From: Brachyhypopomus gauderio | Lineage: Eukaryota > Chordata > Actinopteri > Gymnotiformes > Hypopomidae | Direction of reading: 5' to 3' | NCBI RefSeq assembly: GCF_052324685.1 | Contig: NW_027506876.1 | Span: 1,381,001 to 1,445,000 of the forward strand | DNA: 64,000 bases | Notes under the pieces: generated by a model | What the model saw: only the letters and a program-made list of their open reading frames with translations | Database searches by the model: none | What the model was told of the DNA's origin: nothing | In this document: positions 12,301 to 27,099 of the stretch, in pieces | Layout of the letters: each line of letters opens with the position of its first letter | How positions within the stretch are numbered: position 1 is the first letter of the stretch | Made by a program: the position numbers and the translations under genes

Positions 12301-15300
12301 ACAGTATATTTACCAGGAAAGAAAATTAGAGGTGTCAATTCCAGGTTCAGAAAGTAAAAGTCCTCACCAGGATTTTGCTCAGGCTTCCTGGATTGTGTTG
12401 ATTTCACTAATTTTGCCTGGCTTGCACTAATTAGAAAATCCAGCAAGCTTGAGCAAAATCCTGGTGAGGACTTTTACTTTCTGAACCTGGAATTGACACC
12501 CCTGAAGAAAATAATGATAATTAAATGCATTCTTTAAAGTAGTATATGATGAGGCTTGAAGTGCAGCTAAGAACCCCTAAAGCTTTGATTTGCGTGTTTG
12601 CGTGTTTGTGTGTTTGTGTGTTTGTGTGTTGTCCCTCCAGGACAGCAGCAAGGCCGTGATGGTGTTTCACCTGTGTGAGGAAGCTGCAGGCCACTCGTGG
12701 AAGTACCTGAGCAAGCAGCGGTCACACTACGAGCCCGTCCAGGACCTGCTGTTTGGGCTGGACCTGGACACCAGGCAGCCACGTCTGCTCTCACTCGGCA
12801 TGGACCGCAGACTGGTGAGAACCCCGTCTTCACTGACACAGGAGTAACGAGGGGATCTGAGGATCTGATACTAAGAGTCATACTCACAGTGGCAATGGAC
12901 TCCAAACAAATTTAATATTTTGATTTTCTGGAATAAAAGTAAAATATTTAGACATCATCAGGAATTCATATTCACATTTTGAATGTTGCTTTTGAGTATT
13001 GCTTTGCAGTGTTGTACTGTATTTTCCATGAACCCCTTCTGAACATAAATACCTGTTTTTGATTGACCACTGATATAATGAGAGAAAAGCTATTGTAGTG
13101 TTGCTGTCCAGTCTCACAACAGCGCTGCTGTCTTCTGTCTACTAGGACAGAGTCTGTCTGTGACTCTGTCTCCGTGACTCTGTGACTCAGTGACTCAGTG
13201 ACTTAGTGGCTCATGGTGTAGCACTGGGTCATTCTTCTCCCTGTTGTTACATGATGAGGTAGGATGACAGTGTTTCTTATTAGGTGGAGTATGACCTTCA
13301 GAACAGCAGGAAGGACGAGCTGCCCATCCTCAGCTCTCAGCGCGTTGAGCAAGACGGCGTGCCAACATGCATGGCCTGGTACCCGCCCCTCACCCCCGAA
13401 CACTTCCTGCTCACCGCGTCCAGCCACTACAAGATGAGACTGTTCAACGTCACCACAAAGATGTGCAGGTCCGTCCTCTTAAAATCAGCAAGCTTCCTTC
13501 ACTGAGCATAACAGTAACAGCATAACTCAATAAATATTAGTGTTCGACAGAACTGTTGAATGTACTCACACTGTCAAAAAAATCTACAAAAAATCCTAGT
13601 TAGGTTCTGCCCACAGGACCACTGCTGACTTAATTATTTTATTGTTATTGTCACTGCCTTGTGGAGGGTTGGTCCCACCAAAATCAGCAGCAGAGGTGGA
13701 AAGAGTACTGAAAAATTGTAATTGAGTAAAAGTATCTTTACTTTGCCTAAATTCTACTCAGAGTAAAAGTAAAATTACCCATCTCAAAAGTTACTCGAGT
13801 AAAAGTACAAAATTACATCATTTAAAATGTAATTTGAGTAAAAGTTACAGTTACTTTCAGTTATTTAATGCATGGATGAATCATGAACCAAATTCAGCAC
13901 AAGTTGTTTTAATCGATTTCAAAGCATATTTAAGTGCACATCCACACTTGCAAAAAGATCAGCTGGGCTCAGGAACATACTTCCTCACAGCACAAGGACA
14001 GTCACAACCTGTACCATAAAGTGCAAACAATTTTCAGTCCTATTGTACAACGGACAACAATATGATAAGAATAAAGAAGTTAAAATTACAAATTATTCAA
14101 AAAACAAAATGCACACAAAATTAAGTGCCCACAAGATACCACAAATCAAAAATAAAAAAATGCTCATAGGATCCCACAATTTAAAAGTAAGTGCTCACAG
14201 GATCCAACTATTCAAAATACAGTGCCCACCAGATCCCACTATTCACAATAAAATGCCCACAGGATCCCACAGAACCTGATAGATAGAAGATTTTTTTTTT
14301 TTAAGTGCACCAGATTACGACCTGATTATGAGACAATGGAAAGGGCGCGCACAAGGCAAGGCCATGCAATTGGCATTCAGTTCTGGGACTCAGAAGTTTA
14401 AATTCTGCCCGCATTTAATTTTTCACCATCAATATTTTTTACTCAGTAATGTGAGGGCGTTCAAATGTAATGAAGTAAAACTACTTAGGTCAAAATTTAC
14501 TCAAGTAAAAGTAAAAATTACATATTTCAAAAACTACTCAGAAAATTACAAATTACTCATAAAAAGTACCCAATTACAGTAATGTTGTGATGCCGGAGGC
14601 GTCGGGACAGAGGCAGCCGGAGACGGGGGTTGAACAGAAGGATGTTTATTGTCCATGGCAACCAAACCAGTAAAGCTCTTAGCGCACTGCAAGTGATGCA
14701 AGGTAAAGCTTGTAGCGCACACACTATAAGTGATGCAAGGTAAAGCTCGTAGCGCACACTAGTAAGGCTCCTAAAGCACGCACTGCAAGTGATGCAAGGT
14801 AAAGCTCGTAGCGCACGCAGGTAGGGAACGCAGTGACGGACACGCAGAAACCAGAGACGCTCATGTAGCGGCAACGTGCAGCACTGGACCAGACGACCTG
14901 CGGGCTTAAGAAGAGCAAAGTAAACAAGAAACAGGTGTTCAGTATGTTGGTGATTGTGACTGTGGGAGTGGTTGCGTGCGCGGGGGTGTGTGCTGGGATC
15001 GGCTGCTGGCCGGGATGCGCGCCCTCTGGTGGCGACCCGGCCCGCTCACCGTGACAAATGTGAGTAAGTGTAATTAGTTACTTTCCACCCCTGATCAGCA
15101 GATATGTGGTGATGAAGCTGGTATATTAAGCATTAGTGTAAACATTAATTGTGCAGGACTATTCACTCCAACATATTTGGTTAATCCAGGTAAAGACATT
15201 GATATTTGTGGATGTACATTGCAACTTTGACACTTGTATTTTCAAACTATTTTTTCTTTCTCTTCAGAAACCCATTTTTTTATCTTATGTTAGTGGGGAT

Positions 15301-18300
15301 TTTTGTGTATGTGCAGAAAAACTGTCCTTGGTCCCACGTATGGTTCACCTGTGAAGAGGATACAGATGCTCCCACCTTCTACAGATGGGCATCTCAACTC
15401 TCGTTACATGGCTTATATAACGCAAGACAAGGTTCGAGCTGGTTTGACCTATATCCAAAACTGTTAAACTGAGATGGGTGATTTTTTCTGTTATTGGGTT
15501 TTTCTGTTTGCCCCCTTCTTGTTGTAGGTTGGACTTCAAATTCTGCCCCTGGATGGGAACCCGTTCAAGTCATCTGCAGTGTTGTGCCACTCCACGGCTG
15601 TCTCCAGTCTGACCTGTTCCTATGATGGCAGATATGTTTTCACTGCGGGTGGTGTAGACAGGGCAGTCTTCTCATGGGGGATCAGCCTTCCGTATGTCTC
15701 TAGGATAACAGCAACATTACATAAGATATAACTTTTTTGGTAAAAGTATCTATTTACATATTGTTGTGATTTGATAAGTGTCTTTTTATTTAATCTCCTA
15801 TTATTACTCATATTGACACTCACGCTATCATTAATTTGCTTACCTGGTACAGCAGATGGAGTAAAAATCTAGTAATGCCAAGGTTATGGGTTCAATTCCC
15901 ATACAACACACGTACTGCCACACTCATGAATATGTATGTAATTCTGCATAGTCTGACAAGCACTGTAGATGTAATGCCAGTCTGCAGTATGTGTTGTCTG
16001 AGATAACTGGACTTTTATGATGACCTTTATAATGTACTGTAAGCCCGTCTGTCTGTGTGGTCGTCTGCGCTCGTCCGCTAAGGATTCAACGTCTGCATTT
16101 GTAGCGCATTGGAGGCAGCTGCAGCTTTGGGAGGAAAAGACCTGCTTCCCTTTTACACGCTTTTAGAAGGAGGACGAGATGGAGAGCTTTTTAGGGTAAG
16201 ACTTTAAATGATCTGAATGCTTGTATACAGTATATGCATAACACTTTAACATATATATGTACATATATATGTCAATGTTAATGGAAGTAATGGTTACAAC
16301 GTACTATTCCTTGAAATATTATTTAATTACATATGGCTTATTGTACTTTTAGCTAATAGAGCTGTTTTTTATGTATCCTCTCATGTTTTTCACCAAACAC
16401 CACTCAATTTATTGTAATCTTTTTATATGCTCCTCTTAGGAATACTGTGTTTTATTATACTGTCTTTTATTGTTGCCAGTTTACGTTTTTTCCCATTAGG
16501 ACATGGAAGATTTCTTTTACTACTGTCAGTTGCGCAATCATGGCATCGATTCCATGGAAACCATTGGTGTGTCCAATCATATCCCTCTTAGTGAAGTGAC
16601 CTATGGCATGAGAGCGCTGGGATTCTACCCCACAGAGCAGCAGGTACCGGCTGTTTACACCCACAATAGACTAGGCCAACAAAATGGAATACGCAGCCGC
16701 TTTATCAAATACATGTCTCCAAATTGCCATTTTAAACTGGGCATAGTGCTGACTCCAAGCACCATGGGAGACTCAGTTATGTCTGGGTCTGATATTTCCC
16801 TGTGCAAGTGAGCGTTGCTGATGTGTGGTGTAACACATTCAGACAGCATTGCCTGGGAATCAAGACTGGACACAGTCAAGGACTGATCGTTTCTGTGTAA
16901 TTGTTTACTTCTGTAGAAAGTAAAGAGCAGAATAGTCCATTCCATTTGTTATTATTGTGGCCCTGTTTTATTGTTTTTTCTGTTCTAGCTGGAGGACATG
17001 CAAAACGAGGTCAAATTCAGCCGTTATGCTGAGACGGGGAACTACGTCACTCATGTGGACCTGCAGGAATTTATTAAGCTGTTTGTCAACCACCGGCCAG
17101 TCTGTGGCACCTCCTGGAAGGAGCTGTGTAAAGCCTTCCAGGTGCTGGGGGCAGCAGAGGACGGTTGGGCAGTTATCACCCGAGAAGATCTGCTGGAGCT
17201 ACTGCAGACCAGGGGTACCTGTACAGGTTACACTACTACCACATACCATACCAGGGGTACCTGTACAGGTTACACTACTACCACATACCATACCAGGAGT
17301 ACCTGTACAGGTTACACTACTACCACATACCATACCAGGAGTACCTGTACAGGTTACACTACTACCACATTCCATACCAGGAGTACCTGTACAGGTTAAA
17401 CTACTACCACATACCATACCAGGGGTACCTGTACAGGTTACACTACTACCACATACCATACCAGGAGTACCTGTACAGGTTACACTACTACCACATACCA
17501 TACCAGGAGTATCTGTACAGGTTACACTACTACCACATACCATACCAGGAGTACCTGTACAGGTTACAGTACTACCACATACCATACCAGGGGTACCTGT
17601 ACAGGTTACACTACTACCACATACCATACCAGGAGTACCTGTACAGGTTACACTACTACCACATACCATACCAGGAGTATCTGTACAGGTTACACTACTC
17701 CCATATACCATAACAGGGGTACTGTATTAATGCAGCTATGTGGTTTTCAGAGAGTGTTATGGGATCATTACATGAGGCGTATTCAAAGGGACCTTTGCTG
17801 TTGTTTAACCCATATCTTCTCAAAATTGTTGTCTTCCATTATCAACCTTGCCAATTAATATAGTAATAAGAGACTTGCAGCTTCTCATTGGACTTAAATG
17901 GGTCCCATGGGTCATTTATCTAAGCTGTGATGAAGCCCATTAAATCTACTATAGTGTTTTATATTTACTAATGGATGGGATGTCCTGGGCCAACAGCAAA
18001 TAGCTCTACATAAATAAGCAGGTTTATCCATAACATATTATTTTTTGCTATGTATAACATGTTAATTGGTGGTTCTTGAGAAGTTCTTCAGAGCCACCCA
18101 CTCCTGGAAAGTTTGAGGTGATGCTTTGTATGCTCCTGGTGTTCTTAACGAGCTTCATGAGGCAGCACCTATGATGCCCTGAAGATGAGGGGCAAAAGTC
18201 ATGAATTTTTTGAAGAAGCAATTTAAATTCATTTAAAATTTCATTATTATTATTTTAATCATATACTGTATACATTCTTTTGGAAAAACATTCATATATA

Positions 18301-19252
18301 GGCCACCAATATTAATTATTCATATTTGTCTTAGAAGCATAAACCATTGGCTAAAATGCCTTTAATTCTATGAAGAACATACATTCAGTCAGCTGTGTCC
18401 AACCTTTGAGTGGTGTTTGTTTGGGTGTGTTATATATATATACTTTAGATGTAGCGTCTAACTAAGGTGATGTTGCTTACTGAAGCAGTGGGTATATTGA
18501 ATTAATTACATGTTAGCTGGAGACCTGGCTGTGTATTTGAAGCTGGTTTCCTCTTGTAGGAGAGCGCATGACTGAGGAGGAGCTGGGAGAATGCTTCACA
18601 ACACTGTTGGGCTCTAATGAGGAAGGAGCACCACCTCAATCAGGTAGAGGTCCATGTGATGGTATGTTTTACCCACCATTATTGCGTATTGCCCTCTGCC
18701 TTTAGCTTCAAATATGTTTTTTGTTTGTTTTCTGGGACATCACAATATTCACAGTTTGGGTGGAACTATTAATGCAGTCTGTTTTCATTAGTAGTTGATT
18801 GGCGGTGGACAGTGTGGGTTATCTGCATGTAAATCTCACCTGTTACTTGTAATAGTAGTTATGTGAACTGCTAAGATAGCTGATTTCTTTGTATTCAAGT
18901 GTAAACCCACAGATTTCTATTTATGTATTTTATTTTTGTAATTTAGCACTAAATGATCAAAAGCCTCTATGAATCCAGAAATGTTCAGTGTGTTCTTACA
19001 CGCGTTCTGAAGCTGCTGCACTGTGTGTGTGTGTGTGTGTGTGTTTGCGTTGGAAATGGTTAAGGCGTTAATGGTTAATCCATTGTGTATTTGGTTGTAT
19101 GTCTAGAAACAGATCAATTTCTGCTGGAAAGCGAGTTGCCTCCAAACTTCACCGTGGCCACATTTGCCAGAAGAATGTTGGGGTTCCCCATTAGCAGCGA
19201 GGAGGTCCCTCATGACCAACACTCCTCATCCTCTTCCTCACCACTCCTTTGA
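7517..19252 (+). CDS. cfap251: CFAP251 (WDR66), ciliary WD-repeat protein with C-terminal EF-hand-like region
   Basis: Twenty exons: 7517-7765, 8133-8273, 8530-8639, 8816-8924, 9040-9120, 9315-9392, 9537-9581, 10062-10264, 10469-10657, 11037-11284, 11869-12020, 12641-12814, 13284-13468, 15317-15431, 15528-15691, 16105-16195, 16500-16643, 16989-17214, 18560-18643, 19107-19252. They sum to 2934 nt, 977 residues, all phases consistent. An acidic Glu/Asp/Ser-rich N-terminus (residues 1-80) precedes many WD repeats (for example [20 protein letters not shown], then VYIWDW and LRVWDYE). The C-terminus, from about residue 770, has the helical EF-hand-like segments seen in WDR66 ([23 protein letters not shown]). 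In the family it is part of the calmodulin- and spoke-associated complex at radial spoke 3 and is needed for sperm flagella. Exon 14 uses the less usual donor GTTCGA. Exon 19 has a second in-phase donor at 18662 (6 residues longer). An AATAAA lies at 19431. Confidence 0.95.
7949..7993. repeat. (ATT)n/(AAT)n microsatellite, CFAP251 intron 1
   Basis: About nine ATT units are followed by short AAT units, forming a weak inverted repeat. Confidence 0.8.
9109..9180 (+). repeat. 36-bp tandem duplication spanning the CFAP251 exon 5 splice donor
   Basis: TACGGTTGCCAG|GTATGT occurs at 9109 and again at 9145, followed by near-identical intron sequence. The second copy contains a second GTATGT donor exactly 36 nt downstream. 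The stretch between them is open in frame, so use of the second donor would add 12 residues. Confidence 0.85.
9273..9312 (+). repeat. 40-T homopolymer forming the polypyrimidine tract of CFAP251 exon 6
   Basis: An uninterrupted run of 40 T lies directly against the AG acceptor at 9313-9314, so it serves as the polypyrimidine tract. Run length may be an assembly or sequencing estimate. Confidence 0.85.
12329..12503. mobile_element. Foldback MITE in CFAP251 intron 11
   Basis: Two inverted arms of about 52 bp (12329-12380 and 12451-12503) pair almost perfectly. They begin GAGGTGTCAATTCCAGG and end with its complement, and are separated by about 70 bp. The ends resemble (A)GGGGTGTCAA. No coding capacity. 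A clear target duplication was not identified. Confidence 0.75.
13691..15093. mobile_element. hAT-like non-autonomous DNA transposon in CFAP251 intron 13
   Basis: The ends are CAGAGGTGGAAAG at the left and the complement of CAGGGGTGGAAAG at the right. They are flanked by a perfect 8-bp duplication ATCAGCAG (13683-13690 and 15094-15101), as hAT transposases make. The interior holds several diverged runs of GAGTAAAAGTA-type sequence, short imperfect repeats of the form GTGCCCACAGGATCCCA, and no transposase ORF. A solo LTR (14586-15056) was inserted later. Confidence 0.85.
14586..15056 (-). mobile_element. Solo LTR (antisense) of the gypsy family found at 48.7-53.3 kb
   Basis: Read on the minus strand it begins TGTCACGGTGAG and ends CCGGCATCACA, matching the two LTRs at 48741 and 52858 over their length, including the shared GAGCACCTG/TTGTTTACTTTGC region and the CTACGAGCTTTACCTTGCAT tandem units. 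It is flanked by the 5-bp duplication AATGT (14581-14585 and 15057-15061). No internal region is present, so it is the product of LTR-LTR recombination. Confidence 0.9.
15840..15920 (+). repeat. tRNA-like SINE head fragment in CFAP251 intron 15
   Basis: TGGTACAGCAGATGG resembles a pol III A box, and GGTTCAATTCC at 15888-15898 is a good B box at the usual spacing. No full cloverleaf is apparent, so this is a SINE remnant rather than a tRNA gene. Confidence 0.45.
17215..17727 (+). repeat. 42-bp minisatellite beginning at the CFAP251 exon 18 splice donor
   Basis: About twelve tandem copies of a 42-bp unit (GTACCTGTACAGGTTACAC ... CATACCAG). The first copy starts at the exon 18 donor itself (ACCAGGG|GTACCT at 17214/17215). 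Because 42 is a multiple of three, several frames stay open and give spurious repetitive ORFs (for example 14-residue units on + and -). Each unit carries a GTACCT or GTATCT potential donor preceded by CAGG or CAGGA. Confidence 0.93.
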
Positions 19253-24096
<4,844 letters not shown>

Positions 24097-25743
24097 CTGT
24101 CTTTTACCAACTGTTACACTCTAGTGATCTCCCTTCTCTCTCCCTATGTACTTCGACTCGTTTTATTTCAGACATTAAGTTGTACATGTCCCTGTTCATC
24201 TACCCCCTCCCTGAGAAACGCACTCATCCCTTACAGTCACCCTTCAGAATGGACAGGGTGAAAATCCAGAGGTTTCTGGTCTCATTATAGTTGGTTAATA
24301 GGATAAAATCAAGATCCAAGCTGTGAGACTGTGGGGTGGGGGCCAGGGGTTTTACATTGCACTGATCCTAGAACAGCCTGCCCTGTCATAACGTCACCTC
24401 CTGCTACTTCCTCTGTGCTTAGAACGGTCAAGTCAGCGTCCCTCCCAACATGGCAGAGACGGCCATGGATGGACTTCTCAGTCATCACCATCAACTCCCA
24501 CGTGCTGTTTCAAAGCGAACCATTATTTCTCCAGTCTTTCCTTTGCTCAGGAGGGTCAACACACTGTTAGTCATGTTGAAAATGATGGGCTCTGCTGCTG
24601 TAGCTGAAAGGTGTGGTTCTTTTTTCTTTTGTTAATCCACAGATAGGTAGTCAAAAGATACGGTCATGTGAGTGAATGGTACTAGTCACAGGTTAAGAAG
24701 TTGGAGAGCTTCTCCTCGGACACTGCAGTTCTGCTGTGAAGACTGTAGCTTGTAGCATACGTCCTGCTAGGCTGTGTGCCTTGTGTTACTGAAATAAGCT
24801 TGTTTAGTCTTTTAGTCTGTGTCCCCACATACACACACGTCCATAAACACACGTCTCCTAAGTGCCCGCGTTGGTGTTTCACAATCTTGCGTCCCAGCGA
24901 AACTCTCCATTTCCACTAATGTTCAGTATAAACTGTGACAGTTATGGAGTGCAAAGCTTTGAAATGCAGGTCACCATTTCAATAGCACTACAACCTTAGA
25001 AAGTCCACATTGCACAAGAACAGGATTTTGACCACATCCCCATCAGATCCATTAAGTACTTGTCTTTCTCTGGCAAGCGTCTGCCGTTATCTTGTGTAGC
25101 TGTCCAAGGAGAAACAAAGTGGTTTTCATTAGACTTTAACAGGCAGGTTATGGACAGACAGCTGTGCAAATACCTCATACGCAGTCCAGCAGTGCTGGCA
25201 TATAGACACTAAGTATGACTTTTAGAAAAAATCACTCGGATATGTCTGCTTGCAAAAATATGTATATATTTATACAATAACATTTTTGTTATTACCCTTT
25301 TGATTTTGCCACAATATTTCGCCAAAATATTGCCTTCTGTAGTTCAATCTTTGAACCTTTTAGCAAAAATTTACTCATTGGGACCATATTGTTTTGTTTT
25401 TTTCCACTCTGCATTAGATATGTCTTGTACAGAAGTATGGTTGTGTTTCATTTATTTATTCCACATGTAGTTTTGGTTTTATATAAAAAATACATTTCCT
25501 TTGAATAATCTTGACTTTGCATCTTTGTTAACTAAACTTTATTATAGAATAGTTAATTCAACCGCATATTGTCATTGGCAACACCAGTGGACAGTGGAAC
25601 TTGACAAAAAAAAATGACAAGCCGTTGGCTCAGTGTAACACTTTTTTTTTTTTTTTTTTAAGTGCTTAACTCAAAAGACTAAAATAATGTGATCAAACAC
25701 TCTTAATGCTCCACTCTGATGTTACACACCATCACAGAAAGAC
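24097..25743. other. BCL7A 3' UTR, convergent with ALKBH2 3' UTR
   Basis: No coding exon. BCL7A (+) and ALKBH2 (-) converge here. The complement of AATAAA at 25538-25543 is the likely ALKBH2 polyadenylation signal. No canonical signal for BCL7A was found by eye. A T-run (25643-25660) and short microsatellites occur near the ALKBH2 end. Confidence 0.5.
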
Positions 25744-26790
25744 TCATTGGTTTTTAACGTTGCTTTTGGGTCCTTCAACAATGCGTCTGAAGGTGAGGTT
25801 GATCCTCGGCGTCTTTACCTTCTTCCGGATGGGGAGGCTGTGATACCAGTATGTGTTGGTGGGGGCGTTCATGAGCAGAAGGCTTCCATGTGCCAGCTCC
25901 AACTTCACAGGCTCGATGTTTCGTTTTCTTTGCCCTCCCCGGGCGTCCTTATGTCTGAAGATGAAGTCACGGGCAGCCCCCAGTGACACAGAAGCAATGG
26001 GACATGTAGTATCCAACTCTCGCTCATCATCTCTGTGTTCACCTATATGATCCAGGCCATCTTTATACCTGAGGAAAAAGAACAGCAGAGGTTTCAGGGA
26101 AAAAAATCAAAAATTCCTACCAATACATGTGCAAACTAATGATGTGTAATAAGTTCACTGTAAATTTAGAGTGATGGTGGATAAACACCTGTTTATGAGG
26201 ACAAAGTTAAAGGTCTGCCCCGTCACATTGGTGATGGCATCGCGGATGTACTCCAAGGTAGGAGTCCACGTTCGGGCTAGAAGATGCACTCCAGAGAAAG
26301 AGTACGTCAGCCCTTCCTCCGCATAGGTGGCTTGCTGTCGGGGGACACTGTGCAATTTCCCGAACACCTGCACCTTCGCTTTTTCACCTAGAAGGAAAAG
26401 GAAGAAAACAAAATATCAGGAACATAAAAAAATCTCTAGGCATCATTTGATAACATGATTTGAACACATAACGACAAAAATGTTTATCATTATATTCAAA
26501 ATGCTAATTTACATGTACCTTACACTGATTAAAAAGCCATTAATACCTGTGAAATAATCCACCTCATTCTCCAGATGGTGAAAAAGCCGGTCAGCCTCCT
26601 CTTTGGAGAACAGGAAACTGTAGTCACAGTCCAAGCCTTCTGCCTCAATCTTCTGCCAAGGGATGGGTTGAGGGAATTCCTCCTCAACATCCTCAACTTC
26701 GTCTTTACGCACTTCTTTAGAGGCCTGCTGTAGAAGGTCCTCCCTCACACCTCTGTTTTGTTGTGCACACACAGCTACTTGCTTGTGCAT
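25744..26790 (-). CDS. alkbh2: ALKBH2, Fe(II)/2-oxoglutarate DNA alkylation-repair dioxygenase
   Basis: Three coding exons on the minus strand: 26790-26547, 26387-26189, 26068-25744. They total 768 nt, 255 residues (human 261). The enzyme oxidatively removes 1-methyladenine and 3-methylcytosine from double-stranded DNA in the nucleus. The jelly-roll core is intact: HIGEHRDDE supplies iron ligands H159 and D161, WYHSLP supplies H224, and RINLTFR supplies R236 and R242 for 2-oxoglutarate. VFGKLHSVPRQQATY and GQTFNFVLINRYKDG also match. The N-terminal PCNA-binding APIM motif of the human protein is not present after the chosen ATG. The first coding exon has an acceptor at 26831 or thereabouts, so a noncoding 5' exon is likely. 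Head-to-head with UNG. Confidence 0.94.
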
Positions 26791-26830
26791 TCTGTAGTCA
26801 CTAGCGCATTCACTTCTGTTAATGTAATGA

Positions 26831-27099
26831 CCTGGGAAACAGACCTTTATGTGTAAAACAAATATTTAAAGTGATTTTAACCGATTGGACTGTCATCATA
26901 TATGATATGTATATTAATTATACCTGATTGTGAGTGAGTGGTGTGTAAAGTGGGGGCCCTAAACTCATGTCGCGTTTTCATTGGTTGGATAAACATTTGG
27001 CGGGACGTGAGAAACTAAGACCCAGGCGTCTCGACTCGGAGTTCCTACATTACCAGTCGGTTTACTCAGACGTTTAACAGACGTTTTCCATTGTTGAAA
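26831..27099. promoter_or_regulatory. Bidirectional ALKBH2/UNG promoter
   Basis: Only about 300 bp separate the two start codons. The segment holds an inverted CCAAT motif (CATTGGTT at 26979-26986) and an E2F-type site TTTGGCGGGA at 26996-27005. UNG is known to be E2F- and cell-cycle-regulated in mammals. A possible minus-strand noncoding exon of ALKBH2 ends at the GTATAA donor near 26922. No TATA box lies next to either start. Confidence 0.6.

Noticed and set aside
16957-17730. Open frames of up to 257 codons on + and about 170 on -
   Set aside because: They are produced by the 42-bp repeat, whose length is a multiple of three. The real exon ends at 17214 and joins 18560.
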